Source: Hyperoplus lanceolatus (lineage: Eukaryota; Chordata; Actinopteri; Uranoscopiformes; Ammodytidae). Taken from it: 64,000 nt of DNA. Position numbers and translations under genes: made by a program. Shown here one piece after another: positions 1 to 59,809 of the stretch. The stretch's first letter is position 1, and every line of letters begins with the position of its first letter. The notes under the pieces are model-generated. The model did not search any database. It was not told the origin of the DNA and saw only the letters and a program-made list of their open reading frames with translations. The stretch spans positions 12,458,952-12,522,951 of the forward strand of contig CM049409.1 in the NCBI GenBank assembly GCA_026929865.2, given 5' to 3'.

Positions 1-105
1 CTTCTTGTCTGCCCCCTATTTCCTCTCACAAATTCTCCCATAAGCCTTGATTTAAAAAAATACTTCTGTCTCCTTCTCCAATGTCAACGTTGTTATTATT
101 ATCAG

Positions 106-16633
<16,528 letters not shown>

Positions 16634-18400
16634 ACCCTGGTCTGTCTGCTACCATGCTGTGAGCGCGTGGTGAGTGAGTCCTGCTCGAGCGGGAGCCATA
16701 GGGATCGGGGGTGGAGGGGAAGGGGAAGGGGTTTTCGGTCTTGTCTCCATGGGAACCTAAAACATGGTGTAACAGATGTCGTCCATCCTGCCGTGCACTT
16801 GCTTCCCCTGCTTTTCTAAGCCCTTAACCCCCCCTCTCCCACTGCTCACTGTCCTGTTTGTCACCCCACCGTCCCTGTGGTGCCAAACGCCTGTTCAAAG
16901 CCTGACTGGACCCTGGTGGGAGCCCACTCCTTTGCATGGCATATGGGGCCGTTTTACCACGTTACTCTGTGTGGATGAACGCTTTGCCTGTTTGTGTCCC
17001 CGAATCTTCCCCCAAGGAGAGGAAACTCCAGTACCTCACCGTATCCCTCCTCCTGGATGCTTCTTGTGTAGTTGGTGAAGGCGGCTGCTGGTAATAATAA
17101 AAAGAAATAGGTCCTTTGCTGTTTTCAGGCTGCTTGTTGTTGCTGCTGCATGGCTTCCGTGTGGCGCTGAAATCCTTCCCCCCCTCCTGTTCCTATCCCC
17201 TTCACTTGAAAGTGGCTGCTTCCTCCTGTCTCCTTTTGTATATCACTGTCTGCTGATACAGTTTCTGACTTTTAACTTTCTTTTTTCTCTCCTTTTTTGC
17301 ATTGTTTTTTTCTCTTTCCTTTCAACTTTGCCTATTCACTTTCTAATCTGTCTTTTCTTTCTTTTCTGTTCTTTTCTTACTCTTTCACCTCCTCTTTGCT
17401 TGCCTGGGACTCACAGCAAAAGGTGGCCTTGTTGGAGCTGTGTGTCTGAAGCCCCTAGTAGAGTAATTATGAGACCGTCTACAGTGAGAAAAGATTGTAT
17501 ATCCCATGTTCCTTTTTCTTCCCTTTTTGTTTTCTTTTTTTTAAAACCCAGGACACTTCAGTAGAGAAAAGTGGCTTCCTCCTCTGTTTTTTTTTCTTCC
17601 TTGAATCAAGGAAATGACAGAAAAAATAGTAGAAAATGTTGCGGTGACAGTTCTTTTCTGTTTTTGTATAAAGACTAAAGTTGTGGCAGATTGCACTGTC
17701 ATGTGTTCTTCAGTGTTGACAGACCGCTAGAGGTGCACTCGTCTCTTGGGATTAAAAGTGCCAATTTTCACACACAACGGCCCAAAAAGTGGTCGATCTT
17801 AAACCAGTCTCTGTACTGGATCTTCTCTACAACTTCAAACTCATCCGGAGACTTCTTCTGCCCAACGCCATGTTCATACAAAAAATGTAGTCTTTTTTTG
17901 TAAATGGGCAGCATGCACAATCCAAGATGACTTTCAGGCTCGTACACAACCATTTCAAAGCATGTCAGCATCACGTCAACATTTCCGACTCAACCCGCTT
18001 TCACACTGAACAATCATTATCTGCATGGAGCAATCAATCAGCCAATCACTTCCCCTATTAAATCGAAGAGGAGGGACAGTGTTCAGTGGGGATTTTTACT
18101 TTTGGCCAGGATGCCAAATGGCCTTGGACAGGAAGCCATGACAGCTGTGTGGTTGACGTCTGTGGCCTGCCAATCATGAGCGACGGTTGTGTGATCGGAG
18201 AGCGAGAGAGATAGACTTAAGAACAGTAGTGTTTCAGGTCACCTATATGACAGTTGGAAGCCGTGGCTCATGCCAACATAAACACACATCCTGAAACAAA
18301 CCCCTAAGCTTAAATCATATATCATTCAACTAATAACATCACATGTATCGCTTCCCATCCTGCTCTGAAAAGGAAAATAAAAAGTTAAAGAACACTAACA
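16634..18400 (+). other. Probable 3' UTR of ccdc88a
   Basis: T- and C-rich sequence after the TAA stop. Candidate poly(A) hexamers lie at 17096-17101 and 18376-18381. No open frame with homology was recognised. Confidence 0.5.
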
Positions 18401-23453
<5,053 letters not shown>

Positions 23454-24159
23454 TATTTACACCTGGAGAACTCAAAGCTGAACGAAAAAGAAAACACCCA
23501 CTTTCCACTCATGCTTAACTCCCTTCCCAACACCCTTAAACTTAGTCATGAATCCCCATTTTCTCATATATAAATATCAATTTATACACATTTCGATTAA
23601 ATAAAATCACCCTTTTCGATGACAAATGACCCTTTTCCCAAACAAAATACTTTAAAATATGTCACACAGGAGAAAAGAAAAACATTATGCATAATACAAA
23701 AAGACAACATAAAGGTCCTTTCAGTGATCACAATCCCTAAAACCCCTTCAAACATTGTGCACAGATGCTCAAACCCTGATACATAATGTGTTAACTTCTG
23801 ATATGAAGTAGATATAAGTTGCTCCTGTTCCCATAAACCCACCCACATATACCTTTTACCGGTCAGACAAACAATACTTTTAATAAAGTAGACCTTCTGC
23901 TTCTCTCTTAAGACGAAACAAAGAATAAATCAATACATTTTTCTAAATATTTCCCTTGCTACTCCCAGTCCTTTTCACTTTTCAAATGTGTGAAGTGTTC
24001 TTCTTTTTTTTCTCCTTTTTAAATATGTATATTTTAATTTTTTTAACATGTTAATGCTTTTTTAGACGGCAGACAAAACAAAGATGAGGAAATAAAGGTC
24101 ATGGGAGAAAAAGAACCAGGACAGCATCATCCCTGTGTGGCTGCCAGAAGCATGCACCA

Positions 24160-24165
24160 TCTGCA
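24160..24165 (-). promoter_or_regulatory. Candidate acceptor of a camk2g 3'-UTR exon
   Basis: On the minus strand ctatctgcag is followed by atggtgcatg, a good acceptor. A strong donor (cag/gtgagg) lies 20 nt after the camk2g stop codon, at 26180-26185. Together they suggest a 3'-UTR intron with the terminal non-coding exon starting at 24160 and running leftward. Inference only. Confidence 0.25.
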
Positions 24166-24348
24166 GATAGGGGGCTGATATCAGCAGGGCCCCCAACTTC
24201 ATCTAGCTAGGGTTGGACTGGATTGGTGTTGGTCGGTCAGTCAGTCAGTCAGTCAATCAAGCTTTTTTTCTTTTTATACGAGTATGTATTTTCTCCCTGC
24301 ATGTGTTTTAATTTTTTTTCTTTTCTTTATTTTTTACAATTTTCCAAG

Positions 24349-24448
24349 CCGCCTCTTCCCGGCCAGGATCCAGGCACCAATCCGACCACGGAGAAAATGC
24401 TCCAAACAGCTTTAGATCAGGCTAAGCTGGAGGAGAAAGAGCACAACG
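24349..24448 (+). other. Isolated exon-like segment, gene unknown
   Basis: After a T-rich tract and AG (24347-24348), 100 bp are open in one frame and end at a gttagt donor (24449). The peptide reads PPLPGQDPGTNPTTEKMLQT then ALDQAKLEEKEHN: a proline/glycine part followed by an acidic amphipathic helix-like part. It is not recognised as part of ccdc88a or camk2g, and no partner exon was found on either side. It could be a chance open frame. Confidence 0.22.
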
Positions 24449-24453
24449 GTTAG

Positions 24454-25019
24454 TGTGGAAACTGTGTGTCTTTTAAGGGCTGGTTCACTTAAAGTAAAAG
24501 TATCCAGAAAAAAAACCCTCACTTATCCCTATTGGTAGCCATGTAGATAGTTTAGGTTTTAAATGTTGAGGTTTGAAATATTTGCCTGAGATTGCAGCCT
24601 CCTTCACTCCAGTTCAATGGAGCTAAATGGAATTTAGTTTTTGCCATTTAAAGCTTAAAACAACTTTCTGATAACGGCATATTTAAAACACATTGCACCT
24701 CTGTCCTCTTTATTCATGCTAAGATAAGCTAAGCACGTGACTTCATGTCCATACATAACACAGACTTCAAATTGATATCGCAAAACATAAAACTGTAAAA
24801 TTAAAAAAGGAAATAATAATTAACCATCAGTTTACTTCTTTTAATTAATCTTCAATTTCCATCAAATTTGATTTCAAAGGATACTCAGAAAATTAAGCTG
24901 AAGTGAAGTGAATAAAATCATGGTCAATCATGTTTGTGATATATTTGTATATTCATCACATGTCTTATCTATTCAGTGTTTACTTTGTCAGTATCTCCAG
25001 TGAACCTGAGCGATGCCTG
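24454..25019. other. No feature seen
   Basis: AT-rich sequence without support for any gene or repeat. Confidence 0.6.
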
Positions 25020-26116
25020 CCCAGGGGGCAAAGTGATTTTATGGACATGGAGCGTTGTAAAAGGTTGTTCACCAAAAATGACATCTAGGACCTTCCACGA
25101 TCACAACCTAGGTGGACAACCTGGTCAACAAGCTGCTGGAAAGCTACAGCGGGCCGACATAGAGCATATCAGAACCACTGTTTAAGCGAATGGGGGTGAA
25201 TGGGGATGGGCTAATAGGGATTTTTTTTTAAATTATAGATATCATTATGAAACTTTGCCAGTTGATTACTGACATTGAAACAAACACTTTTTGTATTACA
25301 GTATTTTCCAAAATGTTTAAATAAATATGAAAAATCATCAATATCTTACTAATGATGTGTAAATTTGCATATCTGCAAAGCCCCAAAATCTAGATGTTGG
25401 AAGAAAACAAAGTCAATTTGTTTTTAAATTTTGAAAACAAAACAAGTGTCCAACTGCCTGAAGCCTTTCCTAATCACAGTTCAAATTTGATCAATAACCC
25501 ATTGAAAATACATTTTTTACACAGTTACATTTCATGTGCCATGGACCAAATGTGTCCTTTTGGAGTCTCTAGCTGGTATTTTAGGAAACGGCTAGACATT
25601 CCCTTGGAAAAAACTGTGTAAAAAATGCATTTTCTATGGGTTATTGATCAAATTTGAACTGTGATTAGGAAAGGCTTCAGGCAGTTGGACACTTGTTTTG
25701 TTTTCAAAATTTAAAAACAAATTGACTCTGCTTTTGTCCAACATCTACATTTTGGGGCTTTGCAGATATGCAAATTAACGCATCATTAGTAAGATATTGA
25801 TGATTTGTCATATTTATTCAAACTTTTTGGAAAATACTGTAATACAAAAAGTTGTTGTTTTAATGTCAGTAATCAACTTGCAAAGTTTCATAATGATATC
25901 TATAAGTTTAAAAAATTCCCTATTAGCCCACCCCCATTCGCTTAAACATTGGTTCTGATATGCTCTTTGTCGGCCCCCTGTAGCTTTCCAGCAGCTTGTT
26001 GACCAGGTTGTCCACCCAGGTTGGGATCCTTGAAGGTCCTGGATATCATTTCTGGTGAACAACCTTTTACAACGCTCCATGTCTGTTTTTAAAAAAAAAG
26101 GGGTTTTGCCCCCTAG
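25020..26116. repeat. 1.1-kb foldback (long inverted repeat)
   Basis: The left arm (about 25020-25522) and right arm (about 25617-26116) are inverted copies, similar at roughly nine in ten positions by eye, around a spacer of about 95 bp. Matching blocks include gacatggagcgttgtaaaag with its inverse near 26064-26083, ggacaacctggtcaacaagc with its inverse near 26000, and cagttggacacttgttttg. The outermost match is agggggcaaa / ttgccccct. No transposase frame was seen. It begins 91 bp downstream of the camk2g stop codon on the minus strand. Confidence 0.9.
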
Positions 26117-26206
26117 GTATAAGCTCAATTTCTATATTATAACTTTAAAAGAAAATGTGTGTGTGTGTGTGTGTTATCACCTCACCTGGGCCTGGGGGCT
26201 GTCAGT

Positions 26207-52410
<26,204 letters not shown>

Positions 52411-52483
52411 CTGAGAACAGAGAGAGAGTGGAAACATTAGGGACAACAAACCAAGATATAGCTGAGAAATAAAGCTTTTTCAG

Positions 52484-53407
52484 ATTTTGAAAATAAAAAG
52501 CCATTGAATTTTAAGCACTGAATATTTAGGCATTGAAATAACGTATCTGAATTTTTTGCAGCATTGAAATAATGTATGTGAATTTTTTGCTGCATTGAAA
52601 TAATGTATCTGAATTGTTTGCATCTGAATTTAACTCATTACATTTCAAACAACACATTTTCACCTTTATTTGACAAGGTTCTCAAATTCTAAATCAAATA
52701 TTCAACGTTAAAAAATTCAGTGTGCCAAATTCAACCGCAAAATCCCATGTATGAAATTCAGAGTAAAACTTTGGGGACCCAAGGAAGAGCAATCGATCAT
52801 AGATGCTAAATCGCGTTCAACAAAGAGAGCAAGTGGGAATATTAGCTTGTTGCCTTGGATACCCCCGACTGATGCAGGAAGGCAAATCAGGTTTTAGCCA
52901 TGTCAAACGGCAACGCAAGTACGATGGTGCTTCGGTGAGTACAAACATGTTTCTATATATATGCTAGCCATTATATTCTTCCCTATATAGAAACATGTTT
53001 GTACTCACCCAAGCACCATCGTTACTTGCGTTGCCGTTTGACATGGCTAAAACCTGATTTGCCAAGGCAACAAGCTACTATTCCCACTGGCTCTCTTTGT
53101 TTGAACGCGATCTAGCATCTATGATCGATTGCTCTTCCTTGGGTCCCCAAAGTTTTACTCTGAATTTCATACATGGGATTTTGCAGTTGAATTTGGCACG
53201 TTGAATTTTTTTACGTTGAATATTTGATTTTGAATTTGAGAACCTTGTAAAATAAAGGTGAACATTTGTTGTTTAAAATGTAATTAGTTAAATTCAGAGG
53301 CAAAAAATTCAGATACATTATTTCAATGCTGCAAAAAATTCAGATACGTTATTTCAATGCATAAATATTTAGTGCTTAAAATTCAATGGCTTTTTATTTT
53401 CAAAATC
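52484..53407. repeat. 0.9-kb foldback with tiny loop
   Basis: The left arm (52484-52958) and right arm (52984-53407) are inverted copies around a loop of about 25 bp. The inner stem is gtgagtacaaacatgtttct / agaaacatgtttgtactcac, and the outer stem is gattttgaaaataaaaagcc and its inverse. The left arm has about 50 bp more, from a locally duplicated block (gcattgaaataatgtatgtg). It lies 74 bp upstream (transcript sense) of camk2g exon 3. Confidence 0.93.
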
Positions 53408-54408
53408 CGATGACACTCATTTACTTCCATACAAACTCATCCTCTAGCCCAAGCTTTTTGCACTCAGTGAAATTAGTCTTATGGGTCCGGCCTTAATATA
53501 ATCAGTGTACAGTTAATGACTGTAATGACAAGGGAAGAATGTCTGTGTGTGTAACTGCATGTTCAGGGGCGAGCAGATTGGTTGTGTGGGACATATACAG
53601 TAGCTCTATACAGTGGACGTTCTCTCTCCAGCTGCAGGGTGTCAGAGGTGGAGTTGAGACTGGACACTCCTGCTAACCGCCAGCTGCTGGTCTCAGCGGA
53701 CAGATGGGGTTGCTCGCTGACATGAGAGCTACGCCAGTGTGCGTGACAGAGAGACACTGGACATCCCTAATCCCCCGTCCCATCCAAGGCTTTGGGCAGG
53801 GTCATGGTGTCCATTAGATAGGCATTAGTGCAGCGAGTAGAGATCATTTTCAACATGCAGTAATCTGTGAAGATTTTTCTCGATCTTTTGTGTTATAAAA
53901 TGTCTGAATATAGTCAACATCTTCTAGAATATGATGTATTTAAACTGATTGTTTTGTCCCAAATGATTCAAATAAGCATTTGAGAAGAAAGAGAATACGA
54001 GCAAATATTAATATCTGAAGCAGGAACAAGTGAAAAATGACTGGTGAATGGACTAGGGGGTTAAGATGTACAATGTATAATTGCAACTGCAATGTTCATG
54101 GTATAACATATTCAACTAGAAGACTGCAAAGTCAAAAGTAAACAATCGACACAAGAGATCTCTATTCAGTAATAATATACTTATTTTTATTTATAGTATT
54201 GTCATTGCGGACCTGTAGCATTACAACCATTTAGCTAATGTTGTCCTAATTCAGCAAACTCTAATACTAAATCCGCTGGTTCCGAACTGTTGTGCTACGC
54301 CTTTAGAACCAATAGCGCTAAGAGACTCGAGCAATAAGATGAGGATGGGCAGGGACATTTACATGTAAACCTAACATGTTAAGTTCATTAGCCTTGATTT
54401 GGTAAAGA

Positions 54409-54630
<222 letters not shown>

Positions 54631-57257
54631 TCCACAACCTTATTTTCCCATAATGGGCTATTTTGGCTGCTTGTATTCTTAGAAGTTAGATCAGCCAGCA
54701 AAAATAGCACTATTTTTCAATGCTGGCTTTATAATGCTTGTGATGGCAGACAGTCTTGGCAGCTGGCTGCTTCGAAACAGACTCAAGGAGTTTCAATTGA
54801 CAGATAAGAGATTAAGTACAGGCTTTAAAAGGACAAATTGTTTAGGAAAAAAATCGAAACAAGAGAAATCTGCTGCAGCTTTACAGAAACTGAACAGTGT
54901 CAAACATAGAACATAACAGCAGGTTCTTTATAGATCTAACAAAACCCGTAAAAAACATTCAGAAGTGAGAATCAATTGAAGGAGTCCGATTAGAGGCTAA
55001 TGATAATGGAACTACAGAGTAAAGAAGACCTTCCCCCTTTAAAACTGAAAATACTGTAACCTTCATGAAGGTAGGGTTTATTAAATTCCTGCTGTCCTTA
55101 TTAAGTGGCAACTGGGTGTAGATTTGACAGTATGTCACTGCAGCTCTATAAGTGTGTAAGTTCCTTGGTAACATTTTCAGTGTCTTTGTAGGATTTGAAG
55201 CAGAGTGAAAAAGTCCGAATAGCCTTTTACCATCAATGCCCACATGCGCTAATGCCTTTTTACATCTTCAAGAGAGATGCTGTGATATCATGTTGTCTGC
55301 TCCGAAAGGAACAGCCCACTTAGCCCAATTGGATTGAGTGATGACTGACATTGTGGCCCATCATCATATTCATTTATCTATCCTGCCCTCTCCTTATTAG
55401 TATCTCATCTAGATGCTCTTCTACACAGACTGGCGTAGTGGATAAATGGATTGGTGGATGGATGGATGGATTGATGGATGGATAGATTGATAAATAGATG
55501 GCTTCTTTCAGCCCACATCCACAGTGCTATGTATATCAATTAACTTCTGCCCTTCGGCCACAGAGACAGACAATTCTTTCGAATAAAAGCCAACTAACTG
55601 AGCGGAGAGAGTAAAGGCCCGAAGCAGCCAAAAACACTTTGGCTGGTAACTTCTGACATCATTTTTAAATTTCGATGACAAGCGGTCCTGGTTTTGGCAT
55701 TTTTGCTCTGCGCTTGTCTGCAGATTTTGCTGCTGAATTTTTACATTCATGGAGCTGCTAATACGCATGGCACATTCTAGTTTTGAGTGCCACCATACTT
55801 CCTAAAAGACCAAACACCAAGTATTGCGCAGAAAATGTTAAAGATTTCATAACTTGACATGACCGATACTGGGTTTTACCACTAAAAGCAAAATGTGTAT
55901 TGAAAGAATGTATGGTGCAAGTTGGACAGACATTGTCATTATTACACTCACTGTCATATAGTCAGCATGTGGATCTGTCTCGTCTCCTCAGGGACAGTCA
56001 AAGACCAAGCAGAGTCAACAAAAATTCACGGTTGCCACGTAGCGTTCTTCATCTGCTGACTGGAGCTGACCTGGCAACCTGCACCCTTAGCTATTAGGAT
56101 GTTATAATGAAGAGTTGCTGATTAGACTGAACCAGCACACAAAGAACAGCTTCGCCATTTCAAAGGAACTTTATAATGAAGCCACTCATGCATTCACAGC
56201 TGCTATTGTGTTGCAAAGTAATCGCACAAAACAACCTTTACCCATATTCACACAATACTGGCCCGATGTTATCGTAGTCAACACAGGTGATTCTGAGTTA
56301 TGTCATATACTTTCATGACCAAGCTTGTAACCATATTTGAATAGCTGAAATCGGCAAAATTCCAAAATTTGTTTGCATTTTATCTCTCATTTTAGGCAAA
56401 CATCTGCAATGAGATACAGCTTAATGTAACGATGATGAATACATATGAAGACTTGATGCTCACTGATGGATCACGCATACCATAAGCAAGTCTAATATTA
56501 GGCTAGTTGATTTTTCTGCCACAAACTTCGTAATAAATGCAACAACATAGGTAATTAATTTAAGTATAGATGATTTTAGTCAGCAGGGAACCAAGGATAG
56601 GCCAACTCCACATCTGTTTAGGCCTACTAGTATTTCAAGTAAAATAACATTATAGCCCACATACGTAAAAAGCCAGCGCAGCAATATGATGTTTAAGCAA
56701 TGTATGTGAAGATCCACCAATGATGATGGATAAGACAGAAATATATGTGACCATCTGTGGCACAAAATAGCTTAACATACTAAACTGTCACTAAAATAAA
56801 CCTCAGGCCGATAAAAGGTACATTTTGTAAGAGCAGAATTAGATTCGAAAGGATCGAATCATGAGCGGATTGTGCAGACTTTACTTTAATTTTGAAAAAA
56901 GACATGACAATAGCCCCTTATGTGATATACCATGTTGTAGCCTGCTAGTCAATCATTTCACTCAAGTGCTCAGAAGTTGCCAAGAAAATTAAGGGTAGAC
57001 TCAGAAATGAGCTTGCATGGGGATCTTATGAATTTGTGCCTTTGCGCTCTCACTTTCACTTGCAGACGGAGCAGCACTTACAATCTTATGTCGTCACATC
57101 AACTGGGAGGTTAGGGGTAAAACATGGCAGAGATTGTTCCACATTCGCTTTTTGTTTTACTTTGCTTTTTAACCCTGCACTTCATAGCTTATCTTATAAA
57201 AATGAATTTGCTTGATTAATGCATTATCAAAATAGTTGCAGATTAATTATCTGTTTG

Positions 57258-57375
57258 TCAAGTCAAGCCAAGTTTATTTATATAGCACATTTATAACAGC
57301 CGAGGCGGACCAAAGTGCTGTACAGTAAAATACATTACATCTTAAACATAATAAAGACACATAAAAGCAATAATT
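57258..57375. repeat. Fragment of the abundant teleost dispersed repeat
   Basis: aagtttatttatatagcaca followed by ccaaagtgctgtacag matches the beginning of the repeat at 13,755. Confidence 0.6.
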
Positions 57376-59313
57376 AAAATTGTTGATCATCTAATCAAAC
57401 AATTAACATATTGCTCACTCATCGCAGACAATTTGCATGATCAAATTATTTATAAAGTAAAATTAAAATATTCCCTGGTTACAAGGGAATAAGAAATTTC
57501 ACTGCTGGCCATACAAATGAAGGAATTAACGTAGATAAACGGTGGGTTAGAGCTTGTTAAATATGAACTCTGTCGATCTGGGGGGAAGGGCAGGGTAAAA
57601 GGAAGGACGACTGATATGAGATAAATGAGTGACAGCGTGACAAAAGCGCAAAAAAAAACAGACTTTAGGTCAGTGTGGCCCAGAGCAGACGAGACTATAA
57701 ATAGATCAGATCCTCCTCCGGCTTACTGTGCTGAATCACCCTGACCCAGGCCCACCCTGCATCACCAAGCAGCAGACAGACGCAGACACACAAAGACACA
57801 GAAAGTGAGAGAGACAGAGACCAAGAAAGACTGACGGGTGGAGGTGTGAAAAGAAACGAGAGAGAGGCAGTGAAGAGTTTCTGACATAGACACGTTAGCC
57901 TTCTCTCACTTGCTTCCTCCATTAACATATGAGTTCAGTCAGACATCCAATCGCTTTGAGATGTCAGTCTGATGTCAGTGGGATAATGCTAAATACTCGC
58001 CTACTCAGACCCAATGGTGTAATGATTTAAACACAAAGTGGCCAGAGTTTGAGATACTGATGAGTGGAGAGAGGAAGACGGGGTTCATTATGGCTTTACT
58101 GCAATTGTGATAAAACCTAATGCAAAAATGGCAAGAGACGTATTTTGTTTCTTTCTCAACTTCTTAGCCCGGTCCCAATCTTCAAACTCCCACACCTCTT
58201 CCACCCCCAAGCACTCCACTTTTTCCATCCATCCATCCCTCCCTCGCATTATGCTAATTAGACGGAGACAACGGTTCTGCTCTGCTGGACCCCAGAGATG
58301 GACCTGGTGCACTGCCACAACTCAGCCGAGAGGAAGGAAAGAATAGAGATATAAGAAGAAAGCAAGACAAAAGGTCTGCAGCTAGGCTTGTTTAAAAGTG
58401 TTTCAATCATAATAGGCTGTGCTGTGTGATGGCAACAATACCTGCACCATTTTCCCACCTGGCTACATAGAGTATGTTAAGGTGAACGTGAACCTACACA
58501 ATGATGACGATGCTGCTTTAATATTACTTTTAATAAAGGCAGTCCTGACCTGACTACTTCAGATTCCCCTGTTTTTTTTTTTCAAAAAGCTCAAAAAAAT
58601 CTGGCTTCTATTGATAATCCACCATTATTTGTTTGTGCTGGCCATATTTGAATACCAAAACTAGGTATGAATGCAGGTATGACTGACAGCAGTGTTTCCA
58701 ATGCTGCATGTTCATTTTGCCGTTGAGACAAGCTATTGGTTGGAGGAATGTTTCTAAAGCATGTGATGATGACACCCAAATTAGTACTAAGTTTAGATCT
58801 GGAGGCAAATACTGGCCCCTTTATTCCAGCACACAAATAACGCTGTCTGGGTTCCCAGCCTTGATGTGTCAAGAGTGCAGCCTTGATACTCGCTTAGTGA
58901 TAACTAAACACTGATGATCTAGCTTCTCCAGCGAGACATGCTTCAACCCTGACAATGACCAGCCTGGCGAGTTTTAGGCTCGACTTGACACAGTACAGGC
59001 ATACACCGCTTTGTGTGAGTCATCAGCTGTGTGTGCTGTAATAACAATTTCGCCATGGACTGCGTTTTCTATTTTTTTAAATAGTGGCACAGGTTGGAAT
59101 GGATTATTCTGCTTATATGTACAGTATCCACTCACCGGTCAAAAATATAATTATTGTTTATTCATGTTTTCACTAAGAAGTATTGCTAAGCTGTGAAAGC
59201 TGTAGCTATAATTTAACACTTGCATGTCCATTACCAATTACATTTTTGGCAGTATAGTATTACATTTCAGCATATTAAGGTAGAGAATATTGTTTTGTCA
59301 TTTTAAATAATCC

Positions 59314-59809
59314 TAGTCTGGTTCTACCAGACCATCGTACTTCATTTCATTTGTACAGAAGGTCTGAAACTGCTCAATTGACAAATGTTTACTCACTTGG
59401 AGGTGGGTGTCTGTTGAGGTTTAAAATAATTGGATCTGCCCAGTGCCACTCTGGATCTGCCATAACCAATCGCATAGCGTTTGGTCGTGACATATATGTC
59501 TTGCGCCGACACCAACAAAAGTCAGCAAAACTTGTTCTTGCTCCGGCTTTAATTTATCGATATTCGGCAGCGATGCCACAACATACTGAATAGCTTCTCT
59601 CATATCCTTATCCATTGTCTTCCTGTGACTACAACTCAAAGTGGCGCACAACCTCTACGTCATCGTTCTTAGCCACTCCCTCTGTTCGCTGATTGGACCG
59701 GTAGAAATCTGTTCGAGCATGAACACATGAATATACCGCAGACCCAGACTGACTACTGAAGGGAAAATAAAATTTGAGCGGAAGTAGGTAGGCGGGCAGA
59801 GCCAGGCTA
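59314..59809. mobile_element. TIR element with 9-10 bp TSD and helicase-like ORF start
   Basis: The left end tagtctggttctac is mirrored by gcagagccaggcta at the right end. The flanks share aaataatcc(t) (59305-59314 and 59810-59819), a 9-10 bp duplication. On the minus strand an open frame starts at 59615 with MDKDMREAIQYVVASLPNID then KLKPEQEQVLLTF. This resembles the LKPEQ/Q-motif start of RecQ-like helicases found in fish repeats. The frame then loses similarity, so only the beginning survives. Superfamily uncertain. Confidence 0.6.

Noticed and set aside
25814-26128. 104-residue minus-strand frame over the foldback right arm
   Set aside because: It covers an inverted-repeat arm, the mirrored arm has stops in the equivalent frame, and no homologue is recalled.
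53563-53757. 64-residue minus-strand frame in a GC-richer patch
   Set aside because: No splice borders in phase with camk2g and no recognisable domain.
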